Shown here in pieces: positions 48,340-58,943 of a stretch of 64,000 nt of DNA. Below the pieces are notes generated by a model that saw nothing but the letters and a program-made list of their open reading frames with translations, had not been told where the DNA came from and did not search any database. The stretch is taken from positions 13,759,309-13,823,308 of the forward strand of contig CM043959.1 of NCBI GenBank assembly GCA_014529385.2, written 5' to 3'. Positions within the stretch are counted from its first letter, which is position 1. Every line of letters begins with the position of its first letter. Source of the stretch: Adiantum capillus-veneris (taxonomy: Eukaryota; Streptophyta; Polypodiopsida; Polypodiales; Pteridaceae). The translations under genes were made by a program, and so were the position numbers.

Positions 48340-49009
48340 TTTAGGCCCAAAATGAACACTTTTTTGCACTTTTTCAATGGACAGTCTTTTCATGAGCTAT
48401 TTTAAGTCTATGAATCAAGTCAAAACTTAATTTGGCCTAAAATATCAAGAAAAAGTAAATAATCTGAGTTTTTTGCAAACTCTTGAAATTTTTACCTCAA
48501 TGTGTCGTTGAGCTTACCCACTGGTTCATACAACTTTTAAGCATACTCTATAGTCGTATTGAGTGATTGGCAGTCTTTTCATGCTATTTCTGGTCGTAGA
48601 CGTGAAACTCTGCAACTTCAAATAACAGCTCACAATGATTCTTTCAAAGAGAGCAATGTTTTGAAATCCACCTCCGATTCTACTTACCCTACTCCTAGGT
48701 TCTACTGCAATGGGGTTGTGGAAAGTGTCCACAAACACTCGTTTTTCTTGTTTTTTATGGTTTTGTAAGCCTTGATCTTAAGACTTGTCTCGTCCATCAA
48801 TCATTCTCAAAATCCTAATGTAGTTCTACAATCCTACAATTTTAAATGCACTCAGTAAGTACGATTACTTCCAAGCTACCTCTACATAGCAAAAGACGAC
48901 AATCTTAAGCTATGCAATTTCTAAAAAGAAAGTTTCTACTCTAGGAGATCCTAGAGGAAGTTAAAAGATAACTCCACAAGACACTCGTGTTTTTCCCTAG
49001 TTTAGGTCT

Positions 49010-49033
49010 CTTCGATCCCCAACAGTGGTGCCA
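49010..49033 (-). other. Primer binding site of the large Ty3 element, tRNA-Asp-like
   Basis: Minus strand TGGCACCACTGTTGGGGATC, continuing GAAG, resembles the tRNA-Asp PBS TGGCGCCGTTGCCGGGGATC with a handful of transitions. Two bases separate it from the LTR end at 49036. Confidence 0.8.
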
Positions 49034-49035
49034 AA

Positions 49036-49949
49036 TGTGGGACGGGTGTCTGACCTCACTCTTATCTTATTGCAAATTTAGCGAGAACCACGATTAAATT
49101 GTCAATCTATGGGATGAAGCTAACTCGACTAGTGCATTGAGGCTACAAGAGGTTGTCAATCTCTCGAAAAACAACAAACAACTCGTATCTAACTCAAGCT
49201 ACACTCAAGTGACTAAAATCACCAAAAGCCAATTGCTCATCGGCAAACAAATCACATCCGTTATAGCATCAAACGACATCCAAATGTAACGAAACTTCTA
49301 GAACAAGTTTATGACCTAAGCACACATACTTATGGTCTCAAATTCCACTTTAGTCAAGTGCAAAAATCGCGATTATTAACAGCATTAGATTTTTGGCATA
49401 GTCGTTTTCGACCAGATGCATCTAAATGCTTAGCAATGATCCCCCAATATCTCGCATATGCTTAGTTTTTACTTTGAAGTGTAAACTTCTACTTATGATG
49501 AAATTAGGCCGCGGGTCGGCAACGCCAGAAGCTACAAAATACCGTGAAATGCTTACGTCAATGCATAGAGCTCTTACCTGCGGTTGCAACGCAACAGACG
49601 CGACTGCAATGTGACAACCAGAGAGGGAGTAGGAAGCACGAGAAGGAGAGAAGTGAGCGCCGTTAGCTCACGTTGTGTATTTCATTATCCAAAACTTAAA
49701 AATAACTTACAAAAATTGGCTTTTATATCTTAGCCAAGGTTTTTGGTGGTCAAAACTAATAATTTGGGAGCTCTAACTAAAGATGGGTAAAGACAGGTTG
49801 ATACAATTTGGAAGCTTGTAGCACCGGCTCATCAATTACAAAGTTTATCCGTAAAATAAGAGCTACAATATTCTCGATTTATCAAAATAATAAGTGTTTT
49901 TACAATGAGAGCTCCAAAAAATGGTATCCGAGTTAGCTTGCTGCTAACA
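49036..49949 (-). repeat. 5' LTR of the large Ty3 element (914 bp)
   Basis: TGTGGGACGGGTGTC to GCTGCTAACA (plus strand), with the PBS on its inner side and AAACT outside. It has a single copy of the 164-bp unit duplicated in the 3' LTR and a segment near 49793-49840 (GACAGGTTGATAC...) missing from the other. AATCGCGATT at 49365-49374 carries the palindrome core. Confidence 0.9.
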
Positions 49950-49954
49950 AAACT
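49950..49954. other. Target site duplication AAACT (right)
   Basis: Identical to 36825-36829. Confidence 0.9.
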
Positions 49955-50399
49955 ATATAGCAATCCACTAGATTAGTAATCCATTTAGCTTCCATTTTGG
50001 TATTTGATGGAACAATGTTGTCAGATTCAATGGTATGTAGGCATAGATGTGCAATCTTCCAAAACAAGTATTCATGAAACTATTCCCATAGTAGATGAAA
50101 AATGTATTCAAGAGTAGAGCATTGATTGTTCACATTCCCTCCACGATCTGCATTTATGAATCCATGCTTGATGCCCTAAACAAGGCCATTCATAGGGGTG
50201 GGTCTGCTTTTCTTAACAATGTGGGTCATCCTACGTCTACATGAGTTCAAAGAATGTGGTACATTCAATATACCAACAATACATACATGAGAAAACCTTG
50301 TCCATCTCATCACTTAACATCTATAATTTGTGAAAAACAACTTGGCACATTCTACATAGAATGCTTCAGCATTCAATAAATACTATCTGTTCAAGACAA

Positions 50400-50835
50400 G
50401 TAATGAACAAAAGTATTATTTGATTCATTAAGCCCTTCATTTCAAAGTCATCATGCAACTTTGCACTCAGTGCATCTACCTCAAAGAAAATTCTTCCTAA
50501 TTACAAGCATATCATCCACATAGATGACAAAAATCAGAATATTAATATGGTGATGTAGAGTTAATCACTAATTTTCATGCTTTAGTAATACCCATGAGAC
50601 TACAAAAATGTATAACTAATCATAACATTCCTTTGGTGCGTGATTCAATTTATAAAGACTTCTTTTGAGCTTACACACCAAGTTTTCATGAATATCACCA
50701 TGTATGAATAGATGCTTAACCTCTAGCTACTGCATGTACATGTTCTCATGAATATCACCATGCATGAATAGAGTCTTATAAGGCCTCCATTCAGACAAGC
50801 TTCATTTTCTCTCTAGCAACCAAAGTAAAAATTAC
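50400..50835 (-). pseudogene. Copia reverse transcriptase fragment
   Basis: Minus strand in order: LFMHGDIHENMYMQ, then HLFIHGDIHENLVCKLKRSL, YKLNHAPKECYD, ILIFVIYVDDMLVI with the YVDD catalytic box (about 50510-50560), and AKLHDDFEMKGLMNQ. These are standard plant copia RT landmarks (AFLHGDLxEEIYM, L-x-K-S-L-Y-G-L-K-Q-A-P, YVDDM, F-x-M-K-D-L). A 60-bp tandem duplication (from 50682 and 50742) repeats the HGDIHEN segment in frame. Stops and frameshifts are frequent. The large Ty3 element's right end is 450 bp away, so that element landed near or in this older copia copy. Confidence 0.8.
50682..50801 (-). repeat. 60-bp in-frame tandem duplication in the copia RT
   Basis: TCATGAATATCACCATG occurs at the same offset in two adjacent 60-bp units (20 codons), repeating HGDIHEN. 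Confidence 0.85.
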
Positions 50836-50909
50836 TAAGCTGACCATACAACGAAAGACCACATAAACTATATAGCCTTCTCCTTAGGCATACTTTGGTG
50901 ACCAATTAG

Positions 50910-51859
50910 GATTCCCATTCTTGAGTATGCTTCTTCATAGGGCCTATTTTTTCTCAAATGTCTTGGCTAATCAGCAAAGAAATAGAGGTGGAGGGGGCCA
51001 AACCCATCTCGCACTTACCCAAGTGTGGCTAAGCATGCGGATCAAGTAGACATCATGGGTGGTGCCGAGATTATTTGAAACTGCGTGCTACTTGTAAGTT
51101 GTGATGCAATAGAGCAACGACATATTTTGAAAACGAACCAATCACACGAGAAAATCTATAGTCAGTGGTAGGATAAGGTCCACCATGGCGACAAACAGGT
51201 GCTATTTTGGTGGTGTTGTGCTAAGTACAGAAGTGAGCAAGGCTGAGCAGTGGGCTTCTTCGGCTGCACAGCTGCTAGTAAGCAGGTGCTTAAGAGGATA
51301 CTACTCTTAAGTGTCACAAGGTCCTGTCAGCCGATATACTTAGTTTCCCTAGACTTGTAAGCATGCAAATAATCAAGGATCTCATGATCCAATTCATTGT
51401 GCACGAGTGCGGACCCTTGATCATCTTCATCCATTCACGTCAACTCAAGACTTTCTTTAGTTTGTACCTATATCAAAACTATAAAAATTGATGCTAGCCA
51501 TCCAAGCTGGCATTGTTTGCTACATGGAGGTGCTTTCAATAATCAAAAAACAAAAAAGAGCTTGCTTCTACTCATCCACACCGACATAAACAGCTAGAGA
51601 AAGGTTCTATCAATGATTAAAAAACAAAGAAACACCTACCTCTAGCAATAAACACCAACGTGGATGGCTAAGGGAACTATCAAAGCAAATCCATAGTGTT
51701 AACGCATTCATATTTACAAAGGATCACATAGAACATTCCTTTAGCAATCCAAACCACCATGAGTAGCTAGAGAGAGGTATGGCTATGCATCCATCGTTCA
51801 ACAACATAGTCCTCTATCATAGCCTTAAACTTTCAACATTGCTCATCACTTCTTGTGGA
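50910..51859. repeat. Dispersed repeat R, copy 2 (left part)
   Basis: Similar to 29570-30518. It is interrupted after CTTCTTGTGGA by the LTR element at 51861-54669; the remainder continues at 54675 with ACACCTATCTCTAGCC. Confidence 0.75.
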
Positions 51860-51860
51860 T

Positions 51861-51981
51861 TGTTAGGGTAAGAAAAATAAATGATGACATGGTCCAATAG
51901 CAAGAGGATTGTAAAGCACTAAGCATACTTAAGAGGTTATCCTCAAATCAATCAATTGCACTTTGGGCTATCATCATTGTG

Positions 51982-52041
<60 letters not shown>

Positions 52042-52162
52042 GTAACCCTAACTCTAATCTCCATCTCTCTAATGCTAACCCTAACACCATGGTTAAGCTA
52101 AGACTTCATCCCCCATAGCTTAACACTAAACCGTTGGTGATTAGGGAACACACTTCTCGATA
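51861..52162 (+). repeat. 5' LTR (302 bp) with (CT)27
   Basis: TGTTAGGGTAAG... to ...CTTCTCGATA. The expected terminal CA is TA here. Contains (CT)n at 51986-52039 followed by telomere-like ACCCTAACTCTAA text. Confidence 0.85.
51986..52039. repeat. (CT)27 microsatellite in the LTR
   Basis: 54 bp. The other LTR has only about 6 CT units at the matching place (near 54490), so the array changed length after or during insertion. Confidence 0.95.
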
Positions 52163-52164
52163 AG

Positions 52165-52178
52165 TGGTATTAGAGCTG
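52165..52178 (+). other. Primer binding site, tRNA-iMet type
   Basis: TGGTATTAGAGCTG; one transition from TGGTATCAGAGC. Confidence 0.8.
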
Positions 52179-54280
52179 ATGATGGTTCACACTTAGGCCT
52201 AATTAATTTCTTTTAATTACACTCCTAATTAGTGTAGTTACCAACTAAGTTTGGGCATGCCCTTGGCAATATTAATGAGCCACTACCCTTCTTTATTTGT
52301 AACATTTTGATTGTGGCATTTCACTAATTGTGTTAGTGTGTGCAATTTTTCATTTTTGTGCTCATTTCAGTCTAGTTTGCTACATCATAGCTCCCATTGA
52401 AGCAATCATTGCCTTGTGCAATTTGTGTACGCATGAAGCGCTTCCCGATGCCATTTTATAGAGCTGGTAAATGCTAGCATTGCTCTGATTTGATATTCCA
52501 ATTGTGTTCCCAAAATATCCTTGTTTTCAACACTCTTTGAACTGCTTAAGTTTTTCTTTTAGAGGAGATTTAAGCCATTTAAGTCTCTTCCTTGTTTTAG
52601 GGTGTGTGTGCCTTAGTGGTGGAAACCACATTTAAAAGGGGTCAACTTGATCAGCATCATAGCTATAAAGCTATGATAGCTCATCAACGCTACCATCTAT
52701 TTGTTTTTGTCCCATCATATGTTATTAAAGCCCTTATTCATCGGATCTTGGCTCACGCCATCATTAAGCAAGAGTAGCACACGTCTGCAGATAAAATGTC
52801 TACTTGAGCTTGGATTTTTCTCAAGAAGCTTATATGAGACTTCATGTGGCCACCTCTTGATTCTACAAATTTCATTGTGTTGCCACTATTTTTATCGAGC
52901 CACTAGTCGAGGCCCAGCCAATTTGCCAATGCCTGGGGACCACCAATTGGGCCACTCACCATCTGCCTCGTCTTCACAGAGCTTATCATAGGCTCATCAT
53001 TTGAAGAATCTATGCAATATCCTTGCATATTGCTGGCTCGCACATTGTGTATGCCTCATCAGACCCTTGCCCACCCTCGGTTGCCCAACTTTGCTCAAGC
53101 CTACAATCTATTGAATTTGCATCACAATAGCCTTTACATACCAGCCTATAGAGCTCCTGATCATCACTGCACCTACTCTTATTGTGTGATCATCACCACA
53201 TTGCTTGCTTCCCTGCATTATCTTGATGTTAGTCTCACAAGCTTGTATCAACCCCGCTCATCCTTGCCCAAGCAACCCTACAACGCTATGATACTCACAC
53301 TGCTACCTAATTCCACCAAAGTTTGACACTATCATTATTTTCTCAGAGGGAGCTTGTTCCCATGGGCGTGCTCTTGGCAACACACAAATCCCCTTTTCAA
53401 AGGGACCATTTCCATTGTGCTCTCAATCATCTATTGCTTCAATTGACTCTCAATAGAGCGGGCATTCCCATGGCCATTGATGCCAATGAGAGCCCAAAAT
53501 GCTTCGGCCATAGAAACTGTTCTCATACATCTGAAGATTTGTTTTGGGATAAATCATCAAGCTTCAAGGAGCTAAAAAGATTTGTATACTTTCCACCTAT
53601 CAATTGTATGCACACTATCTTCCTGATGAAGATAAAAGATATAAGTTAATTATACTTTCATATAGAGGTTTAGATAGTACCCCTAGTTGGGGAAGACCTA
53701 CCTCTCACTCACTCGTCATAAGCACTCACACGAGCACACACACAAGCATCACAAGAATAGCAAATGAAATGCATGTGTGCTATACACCATTGGCCATGAT
53801 GGTTGCCCTTTCTACAAATAGGACCAACAATATCAATGAAGAAGAGTAACAATAGCATGAAAACAAACACATGAAGATGAAAGCGAAGAATGATGACCAT
53901 GAAATGATGATGAAGAAGACGACAACAACAAGATGAAGGTGATTTTGAAGAGGATGCACATGATGACCTCTTCACACATAAATGAATGAATGAACAAAGT
54001 TATACTACCTATGACTACTAGGGGACCTACTAAGTCGCATTTGTGAACCATATTGATGAATCCAATAGAGAACCGCTATGATGTATCATGGGACATTGAA
54101 CTATGGTCATTGAATTCACTGAGAATTGTTACGATGTATCCAATTAAGAATTGTGAAGTATTCAATTTAGGAAGTTCCGCCATGATGTATCAGGTAGATA
54201 AACCATGATTGCCTAGGAGTACACCATGCCATGAACACATGAACTAAATTGAAATCTTTGTAAAACCCCAAGTTTTTCTT
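52179..54280 (+). other. Internal region of the non-autonomous element
   Basis: Three ORFs of about 100 codons follow each other in different frames. They are rich in Leu, Ser, His and Pro (for example MGVLLATHKSPFQRDHFHCAL at 53.35 kb) and show no domain. 53709-54051 has minus-strand Ser/Cys-rich ORFs that look like chance. It may be captured host sequence or chewed-up coding sequence. Confidence 0.4.
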
Positions 54281-54290
54281 GAGGGGGTGA
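54281..54290 (+). other. Polypurine tract
   Basis: GAGGGGGTGA just before the 3' LTR. Confidence 0.75.
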
Positions 54291-54291
54291 T

Positions 54292-54669
54292 TGTTAGGGT
54301 AAGCCCAACTTGAGGCACCGTATGGGAAAGCCCTCTAGCCACCTAGGAAAAGATAAATGATGACATGATGCAATAGCAAGAGGATGCAACCTCTCCAACC
54401 AATAATTGTAAAACACTAAGCCTACTTAAGAGGCTATTCCCTAATCAATCAACTACACTTTGAGCTATCATCATTGTGTCTATACACACTCTCTCTCTCT
54501 GTATGCTCTTGCTCGTGGTGCAACCCTAATCCTAAGCTCCATTCTCTCTAACCCTAATCCTAACAGCATAGTTAAGCTTAGACTTTATCAACATCATAGT
54601 TAAGCTTAGACTTTATCCTCCGTAGACTAACATTAAACCATTGGTGATTAGGAAACATGCTTCTCAACA
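54292..54669 (+). repeat. 3' LTR (378 bp)
   Basis: TGTTAGGGTAAG to CTTCTCAACA. Compared with the 5' LTR it has an extra segment after GGTAAG (CCCAACTTGAGGC...) and a duplicated AGTTAAGCTTAGACTTTATC, and a short CT tract. GTGAA (54670-54674) follows as target duplication. Confidence 0.85.
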
Positions 54670-54674
54670 GTGAA

Positions 54675-54740
54675 CACCTATCTCTAGCCATTCATGCTAG
54701 CATCCATGATTAGAGACACGTGTCAAAGGTCAATACAGGT
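54675..54740. repeat. Dispersed repeat R, copy 2 (right part)
   Basis: CACCTATCTCTAGCCATTCATGC continues the repeat across the insertion, matching copy 1 from about 30520. Confidence 0.7.
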
Positions 54741-55219
54741 CTACTAAGTAGTTGCATCCTCTAAATCCATGATCATCTACAAGGTCCACAAATAACTGTC
54801 TGTTTTTTAATGCAAGTGTAGATTTTGAATAAGTGTATAATAAATGAAATTGGGCTATGTGAGGGTTAGAAGAAACCTCCCCTTTAAATAGAGATGGATT
54901 GTAGTAGGTGAAGGCAACCTCCTCCTCTCCATGCTAGGTCAAGCATGTTCCAATTACTGCAACATGTCTCCATCTTCTAATGTCAATAAGTAGTAATCTC
55001 TAGGGCAATGTCAGCTAGAAAGTACCTAAGAGTAGTACACTCCATTGTATACATGGACAACCACATAACTTATAGAGGCTAAGTTAGCAATCAAGAGATC
55101 AACTACATAGAGAAGTCAAGGAACAATATCTTACCATACCCATGAAGCTATTTCCATAGAAGAGAATAGAAGAACGAAGCCAGGAATGGATCTGAGAATA
55201 TGCTAACATCAAATTAATC

Positions 55220-56968
55220 TTATGAAGGATGTTGTCCCAGTGATTTGGCAAAGGTACATAATGAATCCTAATTATGCAAAACAAGTTAAGGAGGAATTGG
55301 ATAATTTTTTGAATGCTAGATTTATCAAACCAATGGAATCTATAGAATGGTTGTCACCCATTGTGGTGGTGCCCAAAAAGTTAGAAAAGTTGAGGATATG
55401 TTTGGATTAATAAAAACTGAATGCTGCCACAATATCATACCGATTCCCATTACCCTTTATTTGATAGCCTTCTACACGATGTTGCAAGCAAAGAGATGTA
55501 CAACTTTCTGACGAATTTTTTTGGGTATAATCAAATTTTGATGGCTAATTGAGAGCAACATTTCTTATAGAATGGGAACCTTTTGCTTATGAGGTAATGA
55601 GCTTTGGACTGAAGAATGGACCTCAAGAGTATTCAAAGACGGAAAATAAGACTTTTGAACTATTCATAACATATCTTACACATTTTATGAAGGTGTTCAT
55701 GGATGAATTTTGTGTATATGGTAGAAATTTAGATCATTTGCAGCCCTTAAGGAAATATTTCATCCGTTGTATGATGTTTTGGATGTCTTTGAATCCCTTT
55801 AAGTGGGCCATTGTAGTGAGAAGAGGAAAGTTGTTAGGAAATGTGATTTTTGAAGATAGTATTTCTATTGATGTTGATAAGATTGAGGAAATTCAAAAGG
55901 TACCTATATGAAGGAATTTGAAAGAGTTGCAGAGGTTTAATAGGCAAATCAAGTGGCATGGTCAGAACTTGCGGTACATGGCGGATAATATGGCACCATT
56001 GTCCAACCTAAAAAAGAAGGATATGGATTTTGTTTAGGGACATGCACATCATAGATCATTTAAGGTGCTGAAAAAGATGTTGGTGGTAGCTCCTATATTG
56101 CAGCCCCCAAACTGGGATTTTCCTTTTCATATGTTCGTCGATGCATCGGATGTCACATTAGGGGTGGTCTTAATGCTAGAGGTAAGGCGGCAAGGATGGT
56201 TCAAACCTCTTTATTATGCAACTAAGTTACTTTCAACAGCAACGACAAACCAAAAAGCCTTGAGAATAGTTTATGTTGTGCAAAAAAAAATTCATTATCT
56301 TTTGAGCAATGGAGTAGTTTTTCATGTGGATCATCAGGCATTGTTGTTTCTTATTAGGAAACCTCAATTGGTTGGATGATTGGCAAGATGAATGCTACTA
56401 TTGTAGGAGTTTGATTCTCTCATTCTTGATACACCAGGTAGGTTGCATGTTGTGGTGGATTTTCTAAGCAGGATGGAGCATGGTGAGCCAATTGAAGGCA
56501 TTTTAGATGAGTTACCTAATGCTTAGATATTCAATACTCATGTTCAGAGTGAGATTATCCCCACCCATGTGTATAATGAGAGATGATATGATCAAATCTT
56601 AGCTGTTGTAACGGATGGGATGATTCCACAGGGGTTGATATTGCATCAAAGGAGGAAGTTTGTTTTAAGGACTCAACCATTTTTAGTGAGTGCAAGTGCA
56701 TTGTATAGGAGAGAAATTGATCACGTTATCAAGCGATGTGTGCATGATGAGGAGCAAAATGTTGTATTATGAGAGGCTCATTATGGAAGTCTAGGAGGAA
56801 ATTTCTCAGGAGAAATAATAGGTAAAAAGATGATGCAATCAGGTTATGTTGGTCCATAGTTCTCAAAGATGCTCGTATGTATGTTTGCAATGTCAAAAAA
56901 TAGGCCAGTTAGGACCATCTGATTGGATGTTGGATTATCCAATAATACCTCTGGAGCAATTTCAAAAA
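55220..56968 (+). pseudogene. Ty3/gypsy pol fragment (RT, RNase H, integrase zinc finger)
   Basis: In order: MNPNYAKQVKEELDNFLNAR, ESIEWLSPIVVVPKK (55.37 kb), EPFAYEVMSFGLKNGPQ, KVFMDEFCVYGRN where the RT Y/F-x-D-D box reads F-M-D-E, FHMFVDASDVTLGVVL (RNase H), HVDHQALLFLIRKPQL, RLHVVVDFLSRMEHGEPIEG, then the integrase zinc-binding region EAHYGSLGGNFSGEIIGKKM with the second His changed to Asn, CQKIGQLGPSDW and PIIPLEQFQK. It stops there, where the LTR at 56969 begins. The F-M-D-x-F box is common in Athila/OTA-type RTs. Frameshifts and stops occur throughout. No gag, protease or LTR of its own is visible. Confidence 0.85.
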
Positions 56969-57817
56969 TGATACACTTCAAGCTTCATTTGTGCTCATTC
57001 CTCTCTTTTATTTGCTTCAAGGACCTTTGCACCTCTTGAGCTATAGACAACTACTCTCCAAGACTCACCATACCTTGCATGCAAAACAAGACTCATTATA
57101 GCCTAAGGAGGCTGCTCCGAATCAAAATCTTTGCACATTGTCAATATCATCTTCCATTTGGCTTATAGCAAGAAGACTTGTTGATGCAAGCTCACAAGAG
57201 CCTTCCATCAACCATAGCTCCCTGCTCAAGGATATTTTCTCCCAACTATCAGCCTCAAAGGTGAATCATTAAGCTTTGCTAATATCCTGACTACCTCTTG
57301 GCCTTACCAACACTCTACTCGGCCTAGCCTAGTCGGTTTTGGATCAGCCTCAATAGCCTATGCTCTTGTCCCTCTGTACAAAACCTCATGGTTTGTTCAT
57401 TATACTTTTTCACTTTGTTGAAAGGGCTTCCTGTCATTGACAATAGCATTTCAAGCCTTTTTTGTATGCTTGTCCAATTTTGTGCATAGTTTTCATGAAA
57501 GGGGGCTATCTCTAAGACTGTACATCTCTAGCCTAAAGTCTTTGTAATTTATTGATTCTTGGATTAAAAATGTACATTGAGCTAGCTAGAGCCAGACAGA
57601 GAAGGACCAAATGCTTCAAAATTGTATCAGTGAATTTCCAAGCTATAACAAAGTTAGATATCATTCTTATTTTTCACTTGGACGCCCATGCTTAGCCAAC
57701 TAACCCTTGAATGTTCCAGTTAGAGTGCGTCTCTCATCGGTGATCACTCTTATCCTTTCCCTATTGGACCGACAAGCCTGGCCCATGACTACTAGAAGTG
57801 GATGCCGGTGGTTAACA
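56969..57817 (-). repeat. Putative LTR interrupting the pol fragment
   Basis: Minus strand starts TGTTAACCACCGGCATCC right after a purine tract and would end GTGTATCA at 56969, where the pol fragment breaks off. It contains AATAAA (minus, near 57545). Only one copy is visible, so the ends are inferred from the purine tract, the TG/CA termini and the break in pol. Confidence 0.45.
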
Positions 57818-57830
57818 TGCCCCCCTTCCT
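57818..57830 (-). other. Polypurine tract, possible chromovirus-type pol end
   Basis: AGGAAGGGGGGCA on the minus strand. The bases before it (57870-57831) read SEDGIYFRKGGML, reminiscent of the end of chromovirus pol ORFs, which overlap the purine tract. No chromodomain is visible upstream. Confidence 0.4.
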
Positions 57831-58201
57831 GAAGTAGATTCCATCCTCGGAATACAACAGTGCAGCATCGGGATTCACGATTTTTTTTGTTTGTTTTCAT
57901 AGTTGCTACAAGTAGCTGGGGGACAAATACCAGTAGCTGAGAGACTCGAGGTCTCAAATACCAGCTTAACACATGGACTTCCACAACACAAGTCACATTA
58001 GGTGAAATAAGCTAGAAGAACGATATCCTCATAGCCTAAAACATTACTAAAGTTACTACAATTAATAGACTATTTAGAAATTAAAGTCAGCAATTAAGTG
58101 GCCTATTTTAGCCTAAGGTCCTGATACCTACTTAAAGCCAGCTAATATACCAAATTCAAAGACAAGAACAAGGTACTAGAAGTTTGAAAAAATCATAGCA
58201 T

Positions 58202-58943
58202 CTAAATTGGCAATGTCACAACTTCATAAATTTTATGCATTGTTAGAAACTCAAATGACAAGATGCAAACATGTAAATATGAAAAGCATAGATAAAAGGA
58301 GGTAGTACACCTGATACAATGAAGAACATCCGTTGTAAAATGTAAACATCCATTGTCGTTGTCCTTTGAAGGCATCCTTATGTAGTCACAAACTGCACAA
58401 TAATCACCACCAAACATCCACCTTCCAGAGGCACATCAGTGGGAAGAGGTACCAACCCTTATTGAACATAAATAAACAACATAAGGAACCCTAACCTAAT
58501 TATTTGCACTCGCCTTAGAGAGTCAAGGGAATAGGATATTATAGAGATTGAAGGGGGAACCCTAAGACTAAAACCCCATCCTCGTCGTCGAGAAAAACAA
58601 AGTCATCATCCGTGAGACCATATGTGTCATCTGTGTAATCATGTAAATTGTCTTCATCATTAGAGGCACCAATGTTTACTAAGAAGGTCACTAGATGCCT
58701 ATAGTCATCTTGGTCAAGAGAGTAGTCTTGTGCAATGGGAGAGATGCTCTCTACTAAGTATGGATCAGTCGTGGTCAAGAGACGTATCAGCCATTTTAAC
58801 TCTTCAAAATTCCTCACATGCTAGCGTACCTACCAAATCCCATTCATAGGCAAGCACCGGAAAGACCATGTGAAACACTTGTGGAAAGTAAAGAGGGTAC
58901 CTCTCACCCAAGGCAGGAGTGGATGACTCTAGCATACTAGCCA
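58202..58943 (-). CDS. Possible host-gene or TE ORF cluster of unknown function
   Basis: A TATA-like TATATATAAAG (minus, about 59132-59142) lies 190 bp before an ATG at 58943. The frame runs MASMLESSTPALGERYPLYF, VFHMVFPVLAYEWDLVGTLA and stops near 58806. An overlapping frame (58817-58539) is long and acidic (DQDDYRHLVTFLVNIGASND, DDTYGLTDDDFVFLDDEDG), and a third ORF follows (58417-58202, MFGGDYCAVCDYIRMPSKDN) with a GT-like splice site after CIR. It could be a short multi-exon gene, a retrogene fragment or chance. I recognise no domain; exon boundaries are not assigned. Confidence 0.25.

Larger units (their letters stand above)
47260..48530 (-). repeat. Leader tandem repeats of about 280-290 bp with central palindromes
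   Basis: Palindromes at 47478-47497, 47761-47782, 48042-48060 (half), 48318-48339 and 48455-48463 (half) are spaced 283, 281 and 276 bp, then 137. Between them diverged copies share phrases such as TTTTTGC..TTTTT, GTTTCA(C/T)(T/C)AA, TTTTGTGTCTGCAGA and GATCCAAAT(T/C)T. No ORF. Confidence 0.85.
36830..49949 (-). mobile_element. 13.1-kb Ty3/gypsy element, OTA/Ogre-like, with perfect ends
   Basis: Both LTRs start TGTGGGACGGGTGTC and end GCTGCTAACA (plus strand). The 5-bp flanks are identical: AAACT at 36825-36829 and 49950-49954. In minus-strand order the element holds LTR, tRNA-Asp-like PBS, long repeat-bearing leader with a splice-donor-like site, upstream ORF, gag, protease, RT, repeats, a large 3' ORF, PPT and LTR. 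RNase H and integrase are absent and every ORF is broken, so it cannot move by itself now. Great length, an ORF before gag and a tRNA-Asp-type PBS point to the OTA (Ogre/Tat/Athila) group; a finer placement needs a tree. Confidence 0.9.
51861..54669 (+). mobile_element. Non-autonomous LTR retroelement (2.8 kb)
   Basis: LTRs of 302 and 378 bp, iMet-type PBS, purine tract and a near-perfect target duplication (GTGGA/GTGAA). Repeat R copy 1 shows the unoccupied site. The 2.1-kb internal region has only unrelated short ORFs (52701-52991, 53012-53326, 53323-53649) in three frames, with no gag, protease, RT or integrase motif. It must have moved with borrowed enzymes; by size it lies between TRIM and LARD elements. 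Confidence 0.85.

Noticed and set aside
47260-48530. CRISPR-like array
   Set aside because: Spacing of about 280 bp, diverged repeats and a eukaryotic retroelement context rule it out.
52040-52090. Telomere-like CCCTAA text (also about 54530-54570)
   Set aside because: Only a few imperfect units inside both LTRs of one element; not an interstitial telomere array.
53709-54051. Ser/Cys-rich minus-strand ORFs
   Set aside because: Complement of GATGA/AAGA-rich sequence in the internal region of the non-autonomous element.
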